Positions 58,746 through 64,000 of a stretch of 64,000 nt of DNA are shown in pieces. This DNA comes from Acidobacteriota bacterium (GTDB lineage: Bacteria > Acidobacteriota > Terriglobia > Acidiferrales > UBA7541): assembly GCA_013289585.1 (NCBI GenBank), contig JABCZR010000024.1:1-64000 (forward strand), in the 5' to 3' direction. The position numbers and the translations under genes are program-made. Below the pieces are notes generated by a model that was not told where the DNA came from, made no database searches, and saw only the letters and a program-made list of their open reading frames with translations. Numbering within the stretch: the stretch's first letter is position 1; each line of letters begins with the position of its first letter.

Positions 58746-59153
58746 TCAGTCGCTATCTGGTTCACTACGCGTGCGCAGCCACCACGTCAAAATCGCAAGT
58801 ATGGCTAGCGGGCCAATGATTCCGGTGGGAAGGAAAGCAATCGTCTGATGCCGTTCCACACGGACAAAGATACCACCGAGGACGACTACACCCGCTAAGG
58901 CTGCACAGTAGTGTGGAAGTCGCGTTGCAGAAACGATCCAAGAATTTCCCGCAAGCTTGGTTGCAAGAATTAGAGTGGGGAGACCAACAAAGATAAAAAT
59001 GAAGGCCCACCTGGTTATAGGCGGCCAACCATAGCACACGTGGCACGCGAGGCAGGCCAGCGAAACGATCAACACGAGTTGGCAAACCCCAATGAACAGG
59101 CCAAGCACGATGCCTGTGAAAGGTATGCTGTCTCGCCCCCAATATTTAGACAT
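58746..59153 (-). CDS. Four-helix membrane protein of unknown function
   Basis: 135 residues from ATG 59153 (GGAG upstream), with four hydrophobic helices (IVLGLFIGVCQLVLIVSLACLA first part, WAFIFIFVGLPTLILAT, CAALAGVVVLGGIFV, GIIGPLAILAILTWWL). No family. The region before 59153 is in frame but polar and probably not translated. Confidence 0.6.
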   Translation of the reverse strand: MSKYWGRDSIPFTGIVLGLFIGVCQLVLIVSLACLACHVCYGWPPITRWAFIFIFVGLPTLILATKLAGNSWIVSATRLPHYCAALAGVVVLGGIFVRVERHQTIAFLPTGIIGPLAILAILTWWLRTRSEPDSD

Positions 59154-59320
59154 TCGCCACTCCAGAACAACGGCGTGACCCTTCGCAAAGTCATGTAGGA
59201 CCTGTCTAGATTTAGGGTCCCACGTGCAGGTCACTCTTGGCGAGGTCGAAAACTGCCGTTTGTGGGTTTGGGTAACTCCTGAGTGGTCGCCTAAACGGAC
59301 ATTGAGGATGGAGCCGATTT

Positions 59321-59350
59321 CACTTCTCCGGTAACGGCGTTAATCAGGAC
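59321..59350 (+). repeat. GCGTTAATCAGGAC short repeat, copy 3
   Basis: ACTTCTCCGGTAACGGCGTT then AATCAGGACT. It overlaps the stop end of the ion channel gene at 59340. Confidence 0.45.
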
Positions 59351-60077
59351 TTTGGTTTGATGGTCGTGAGCGTGACCGCTCTTGCTTCGAGTGTTCTTCG
59401 GCGCTTATGTGCATCGAAACCAATCGCGCCACTAGCACGGCCAAATATAATTGCCCTGTTACGGCTTCTGCTGAACAAAGAGTGTGCGCAACCGGGTCGA
59501 CGGCGGTAATCCCCGAGTAGCCTATTGTTGTCAACATACCAAAACTGTAGTTGACCCAATGGATCGAGAGCGAAATATCCGTTCCCGCAGCGTTGAACGA
59601 GTTGGGGTCGGCCAACGCAGCTATGTGGTATGCATGCGCCCATCCGTATGCAAGGCAGAGGTAGGCCGCAATTGCGCCTTGGATGCGCATCGCCGTGACT
59701 GGCCCAGCGCGGAACACCTGCCAAAGCAACACAATCATAATCATGCTAATGAGTGCTAGGCCCGTCGAGGCACTCCATAGTCCTAATGTATGCGTTGGCC
59801 ACCACCATGTTGCCCAGCGGAAGGCGATCGCCACGATTGCCACTAGCGACGTCGGCAGAAATAGCTTTCGATTCCCCCAAGCGATCGCTGTTGCCATGAC
59901 TGCTACAAGAGTCGCCGCCACGCGATCGTAAAGTGGCAAGTTATTCTTCTCGAAGCCTAGTGCGGGCAACACGAACGCCGTTAGGATGAGCAGCAGCAGG
60001 AACAAGGTGAGGTTGGTCTGTGACTGCCAACTGCGCGTCAGGAGATCGCGGGTCTTCAGAGGCATGAGTGGGTCCAT
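59340..60077 (-). CDS. Ion channel-like membrane protein with altered selectivity filter
   Basis: 245 residues. About six hydrophobic helices, then a pore region WVNYSFGMLTTIGYSG and a last helix (LYLAVLVARLVSM). This matches the two-transmembrane potassium-channel unit, but the filter reads TIGYSG where TVGYGD is usual, so ion selectivity may differ. The start at 60077 is set by GGAGG five bases upstream, which excludes the first four codons of the open frame. A Ser/Arg-rich tail ends it. No regulatory RCK domain. Single gene. Confidence 0.78.
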   Translation of the reverse strand: MDPLMPLKTRDLLTRSWQSQTNLTLFLLLLILTAFVLPALGFEKNNLPLYDRVAATLVAVMATAIAWGNRKLFLPTSLVAIVAIAFRWATWWWPTHTLGLWSASTGLALISMIMIVLLWQVFRAGPVTAMRIQGAIAAYLCLAYGWAHAYHIAALADPNSFNAAGTDISLSIHWVNYSFGMLTTIGYSGITAVDPVAHTLCSAEAVTGQLYLAVLVARLVSMHISAEEHSKQERSRSRPSNQSPD

Positions 60078-60300
60078 CGAATCCTCCATGGATACCCTAC
60101 CCTTAATCGGGGCGCGAGAGACATTGCAGGGCTTCTGATGGTATCAATGCATCGTAGTATCCAGAACGACTACCGATGTTCCAGAGTTTAACGGTGTTCA
60201 GTCGCTGGCTTTCACGAGCGCCTGATAAGGAATTCACATGTTCGGTTTGCGCGTTAATCGTCCAAGTGGATTATTTCCTGCTGCACCGTTCTAGACATTC

Positions 60301-61203
60301 TTAGCGGGCGACAATTGGAATGCGTTCTGGGATGGAAGATTCTTCCGATCCCGGGGCCAGTCCGTCCTGATTATCGTTTGCAACCCCGCTCCATGGTTTA
60401 TTGGCGCGGAAATCTAGAAAGGGCCCGCGGGGGAGGGCGGCGACGAGTTTTTGTGTGTACGGGTGCTGGGGGGCGCCGAAGATTTGGGAGGGGGGGCCGC
60501 ATTCGATGATTTCGCCGGAGTTCAGGATGGCGATGCGATGGCAGAGCGCGGCGACAGAAAGCAGGTCGTGAGATATATAAAGGATGCCCATGCCTAGTTC
60601 ACGGTTGAGGCGGGCGAATAGGCTGAGGATTTCGGACTGGGTGATGGTATCGAGGGCGCTTGTGGATTCGTCGGCGATGAGGAGCGAAGGACGGTGAAGG
60701 ATGGCCATGGCGATGATGACGCGTTGCGCTTGTCCAACGCTGAGCTGCGAGGGGCGGCGGCGGAGAAAGTCGGGGTCCCCGGGGAGGCTCACGCTCGAGA
60801 GCGCCTTGCTAATCACTGCAGCGCAGTCTGCTTGTGTGCCGGTGGCATGGGCACGCCAAGCTTCGCTCAGTTGCGAGCCAATGCGAAGAGCGGGATTAAG
60901 AGAAGACAATGGGCTTTGCAGGACGATGCTGATTTCACGGCCGCGAAGAGAGCGCATCTGAGATTCGGATTTTGTGGAGAGGTCTTCGCCTTTGAAAAGA
61001 AGATTGCCGCAGGCAGTGCCTCCCTTCAAGTGAAGGAGTCGAAGTATCGCGAGAGAGATGGTGCTTTTGCCGGAGCCGCTTTGACCGACGAGGCCGAGGA
61101 TTTCGCCGGGCTGGATGGAGAGGGAGACGTCGCGCAGGACTCCGGGATTATTGTGATAGTCGACGGAGAGCTGGAGCGAGAGAAGGGGTGGCGTCTCGGT
61201 CAC
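60301..61203 (-). CDS. Oligopeptide ABC transporter ATP-binding protein (DppD/OppD type)
   Basis: 300 residues. Walker A GLVGQSGSGKST, signature LSVGQAQR (Val for Gly in LSGGQ), Walker B LLIADESTSALD, and the H loop (SHD). The C-terminal oligopeptide-type tail is partly present (FGAPQHPYTQKLVAALPRG) but no Cys-rich Fe-S motif. The GTG at 61203 overlaps the stop of the binding-protein gene. The operon has only this one ATPase in the window, so it may work as a homodimer or with a partner elsewhere. Confidence 0.93.
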   Translation of the reverse strand: MTETPPLLSLQLSVDYHNNPGVLRDVSLSIQPGEILGLVGQSGSGKSTISLAILRLLHLKGGTACGNLLFKGEDLSTKSESQMRSLRGREISIVLQSPLSSLNPALRIGSQLSEAWRAHATGTQADCAAVISKALSSVSLPGDPDFLRRRPSQLSVGQAQRVIIAMAILHRPSLLIADESTSALDTITQSEILSLFARLNRELGMGILYISHDLLSVAALCHRIAILNSGEIIECGPPSQIFGAPQHPYTQKLVAALPRGPFLDFRANKPWSGVANDNQDGLAPGSEESSIPERIPIVAR

Positions 61204-62849
61204 TTCTGCGCCCCCATAGATGGATCGGGGCCGAGGCGGAGAACGTCGGCGTTCCAGAAAGCATGGGGATCGAGGACGGAAGGCGCGGAGCCGATGACGG
61301 CGGGTGATATGGCGGACATGGCGTCGCGGTTGATGAGATAGATGAAGGGCTGCTGTTCGAAGACGATTTGCTGCACGCGGTCCCAGTCGGTTTTGCGCTT
61401 TTTGTCCGAGGTGGAGGAAGCTTGGGACTGCATCAGGCGGTCAATTTCGGCTTCCCACGGAGTGGCAGGCTGGCTTTGTTTGGGATTCCATTGATGGTTT
61501 TCCGCGGAGCTGAGCCAGACGTTCATCTGGCTACTGGGATCGAGATCGGTGTTGGTGAATCCGAGCAGGCAAGCCTCGTAGTCAAAAGTGCGGGTGATGC
61601 GCTCGATCAAGGAAGGAAAATCGAGCGTGACCATGTTCACCTTGATGCCGATTTGAGAAAGGTCCTGCTGAATCATGGTGACCATTTGCTCGCGGGGCTT
61701 ATTGCCAGTGCTAGTAATGAGCGTGAACTCGACGTGATTGCCGGAGGAGTCGCGAAGGATACCGCCGTCGAAGCGGAAGCCTGCCTGGGCAAGCAGGCGG
61801 AGGGCTGCAGCGGAATCGTACTTCGGAACGGGAAGCGCGGAGTTGAACCAGAAACGATTTGCTGGCGAGATGGGGCCGTAAGCCGGCTGGGCATGGCCGG
61901 CGTAGACGATGCGGGCGAGATCGTCACGATTGATGGCCAGAGAAATGGCCTTGCGGAATTCGGTGGAGCGGAACCAAACTTTTTTGTAGTCGGGGAAAGC
62001 GGCGGTGGGAACCTGATTGAACCACACGAATTCGGAATCGAGACTGGGGCCGGCGTCGTGCGCGGCGGCGGGGGACTCCTTCTGGAGGCGGTCGAAGAGA
62101 TCGGCGTCGAGAGAATTGATGATATGGATTTCGCCGCGGCGGAAGCGAAGGATTTCGATGTCGTGATTGCGCTGAATGTCGAGGCGAATGGAATCGAGGT
62201 AGGGCAGGGGCTTGCCTTCTTTATCTTTCTTCCAGTAGTTCGAATTGCGGCGCAGCAGGACGTGGGAGCCGGGGCTGTAATCAGCGACGTAGAAAGGACC
62301 GAGGACGGCCATTTCTTTTTTGGGAGAGTGGGCGGAGAGAATGGCAACCTGGTCGAAGAGGCGTTCGAGTCCCGCGACTGGCGCGGGGAACGTGACGGTG
62401 ATCGTGTCAGCAGAAGGAGTCTGGACGCTGACTTGGCCATCACCGGAGCGGAAGGAGTCTCCAGTGGGCGAATGAAGCTGCGGATCCATGAGAGCTTTCA
62501 CGGTGTAGGCAACGTCTTCGGAGGTGAAAGGCGTGCCATCGGAGAAATGTAAGCCGGTGCGGAGATGAAATATGATGGTGCGGCCGTCTGGAGTGGTCTT
62601 CCACGAAGTGGCGAGAGCGGGCTCGAGCGCTTGGGTCTGGCGATTGAGGCGAATCAAGACACCGCCAGTAAGGTAGCGCACGATTTCGGATTGGCCGTCT
62701 TCGACGAGAAGAGGATTAAACGTTTTCGGTTCGCCATGGAGACAGAAATGGAGCTCGCCACCCGACTGGCTGGCAGATTCGGAGCTGACGAAAGACGGCC
62801 AGCACAAAACCAGGGTAAGAACGAAAGCAACGCAAAGACGACGTATCAC
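61200..62849 (-). CDS. Oligopeptide/nickel ABC transporter substrate-binding protein
   Basis: 549 residues of the SBP_bac_5 family. The GTG at 62849 has AGGAGG seven bases upstream and overlaps the permease stop (GTGA). A signal peptide follows (LCVAFVLTLVLCWPSFVSS). Family motifs: GGELHFCLHGEPKTFNPLL, TFHLRTGLHFSDGTPFTSEDV-like pieces, and IYLINRDAMSAISP near the end. It captures peptides or similar ligands in the periplasm. The exact ligand is unknown. Confidence 0.92.
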   Translation of the reverse strand: MIRRLCVAFVLTLVLCWPSFVSSESASQSGGELHFCLHGEPKTFNPLLVEDGQSEIVRYLTGGVLIRLNRQTQALEPALATSWKTTPDGRTIIFHLRTGLHFSDGTPFTSEDVAYTVKALMDPQLHSPTGDSFRSGDGQVSVQTPSADTITVTFPAPVAGLERLFDQVAILSAHSPKKEMAVLGPFYVADYSPGSHVLLRRNSNYWKKDKEGKPLPYLDSIRLDIQRNHDIEILRFRRGEIHIINSLDADLFDRLQKESPAAAHDAGPSLDSEFVWFNQVPTAAFPDYKKVWFRSTEFRKAISLAINRDDLARIVYAGHAQPAYGPISPANRFWFNSALPVPKYDSAAALRLLAQAGFRFDGGILRDSSGNHVEFTLITSTGNKPREQMVTMIQQDLSQIGIKVNMVTLDFPSLIERITRTFDYEACLLGFTNTDLDPSSQMNVWLSSAENHQWNPKQSQPATPWEAEIDRLMQSQASSTSDKKRKTDWDRVQQIVFEQQPFIYLINRDAMSAISPAVIGSAPSVLDPHAFWNADVLRLGPDPSMGAQK

Positions 62850-63652
62850 TGGGTGACCTCCTGCGACGGAAGAACGAGTTGAAAGCATATGACCACGATT
62901 ACGAGAAGAATGAGCGGCACAAGCCGCCACGGATTTGCCCCGAGCGCGGAAAAATCCTCAAAGCCTCGCAGCAAGTTTCCCCATGACGCCATGGGTTCCA
63001 TCACTCCAAGTCCCAAAATACTGAGGTTCGCCTCGGTCAAAATGAACAACGGGATAGAAATCCAGAATTGCGCGTAGAAAAGTGAACGTAGGTTTGGCGC
63101 GACGTGGCAGAGCACGAGCCGCGCGGGTTTGCACCCCGAGGAGCGAGCCAGGAGCAAGAAATCAGAATCTCTGATGCCGCGCGCCGCAGTGCAAACGACG
63201 CGGACCGACGCCTGCCAGCCCAGCAGGCCCATCATCAAGAAGGCGATGACGACGGACACCATTGGCGGAACATCAAGGGGCAACATGGCGCGAACGGTGA
63301 GAAGTAGAAAGAGCCAGGGCAAGGCGAGAGAGAGGTCGGTCACAGCAAGAACAATCCGTTCGAACCGGCCGCCAAGAAATCCCGCAGCGCTACCCAGTAA
63401 TGCGGCAATCATAGTGGAAAGAAGGGCGGCAGCCGGTGCAAGCAGCAAGGAAACGCGTGTGCCGTAAAGCAGGCGGGATAAGGAGTCGCGGCCCAACGCA
63501 TCCGTGCCGAGTGGATGCGCGGTCGAAGGACTGGCGTTCGGGACATCTCGAAACTGATGGAAATGGGGAGCAGGCACAAGGATGGTGCCGAGCACCATTA
63601 GCAGAAAGATCGCACACAGAATGACAGCTGCCGTCTTCTGTAAGGGGCTCAC
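62846..63652 (-). CDS. Oligopeptide ABC transporter permease (DppC type)
   Basis: 268 residues, with an N-terminal helix (ILCAIFLLMVLGTILV) and the DppC-type segment HPLGTDALGRDSLSRLLYGTRVSLL, a hallmark of this subunit. Four or five more helices follow, and the EAA-like loop includes ARSSGCKPARLVLCHVAPN. It overlaps the neighbours on both sides by 4 bp. Inner-membrane component of the operon. Confidence 0.93.
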   Translation of the reverse strand: MSPLQKTAAVILCAIFLLMVLGTILVPAPHFHQFRDVPNASPSTAHPLGTDALGRDSLSRLLYGTRVSLLLAPAAALLSTMIAALLGSAAGFLGGRFERIVLAVTDLSLALPWLFLLLTVRAMLPLDVPPMVSVVIAFLMMGLLGWQASVRVVCTAARGIRDSDFLLLARSSGCKPARLVLCHVAPNLRSLFYAQFWISIPLFILTEANLSILGLGVMEPMASWGNLLRGFEDFSALGANPWRLVPLILLVIVVICFQLVLPSQEVTQ

Positions 63653-64000
63653 TGCACGCTCCCCGCGAAAGCGCGACTTGTCAGGTCGGCGAGCGAGTTC
63701 GCTGCGAACATCACAAGACTGACAATGAGGGTGACATTGACGATGAGCGGCAAGTCCCGGTTGAGCGCGGCCTGCCAGGCGAGCTGTCCCAGGCCAGGTG
63801 AATCACATAAGGCTTCGATGGGAATGGCGGCACCGAAAGCGATCGTGAAGGACACACCGAGAAGTGCGAGGAGCGGCGGGGCAGCGATAGGCAGCACGTG
63901 CCGACAAAAAATTGCCCCGCTTCGCAGGCCTCTAGCGCGTGCCGCAAGCACGTGAGGCTGGTTGTAGGAACGCACCAGAAGACTCCGGATGTAACGATGG
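63649..64000 (-). CDS. Oligopeptide ABC transporter permease (DppB type), cut by the window edge
   Basis: Only the C-terminal ~117 residues lie in the window. The frame is open to base 64000 and reads HRYIRSLLVRSYNQPHVLAA, then ARARGLRSGAIFCRHVLP, the EAA loop of DppB-type permeases, followed by three hydrophobic helices. Its start lies outside. The TGA overlaps the start of the DppC-type gene. It is the first visible gene of the operon; further members may lie beyond the edge. Confidence 0.93.
   Translation of the reverse strand, partial: HRYIRSLLVRSYNQPHVLAARARGLRSGAIFCRHVLPIAAPPLLALLGVSFTIAFGAAIPIEALCDSPGLGQLAWQAALNRDLPLIVNVTLIVSLVMFAANSLADLTSRAFAGSVQ

Overview
The window is a GC-rich bacterial chromosome segment, most likely from a soil member of the Acidobacteriota. 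That placement is an inference. It rests on the mix of housekeeping genes with secreted amidohydrolases, a DUF885 protein, small SnoaL/DUF4440, YCII and Cys-rich CWC proteins, and many short hairpin repeats between genes. No rRNA, tRNA, CRISPR array or intact transposase was found.

Layout. 0.2-5.6 kb is a signalling block. A diguanylate cyclase and an overlapping PilZ protein run leftward. A complete stressosome operon (RsbR, RsbS, RsbT, RsbX) runs rightward and continues without a gap into a histidine kinase and a NarL-type regulator. The kinase begins with what looks like the RsbT-binding domain of RsbU, so this stressosome seems to feed a two-component system rather than a sigma-B cascade. 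5.7-7.3 kb holds a UBP zinc-finger protein and a thioredoxin-reductase-like flavoprotein. 7.6-14.0 kb is a tandem pair of very large paralogues with a glycine-rich middle, a helical repeat-like body and a C-terminal PilZ-like domain. 14.1-17.3 kb holds a TetR regulator with two matching operator palindromes, a divergent two-gene operon, a glyoxalase-fold protein and an alpha/beta hydrolase.

17.3-27.5 kb is an accessory, decaying region. It has two secreted amidohydrolases, small exported or membrane proteins, at least two genes broken by frameshift or nonsense changes, and six same-orientation copies of a roughly 100-bp interspersed repeat. One copy is split by a 76-bp hairpin insert flanked by near-identical 10-bp direct repeats.

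27.7-53.9 kb is mostly core: a GT39-like glycosyltransferase, secA, mrp, a gamma carbonic anhydrase, hisS (with an unusual in-frame insert of about 113 residues), aspS, mutL, fabI, cmk, a DUF885 hydrolase, rho, the lon-clpX-clpP-tig proteolysis and folding cluster, purU and a Rieske oxygenase. Between the DUF885 gene and rho, a strong promoter-like sequence and a terminator bracket about 0.45 kb without a convincing protein.

54-64 kb holds repeat-bearing spacers, small hypothetical genes, a Crp/Fnr regulator, a stand-alone STAS protein, a two-domain SnoaL-like secreted protein, an ion channel with an altered selectivity filter, and an oligopeptide ABC transporter operon that runs off the right edge.
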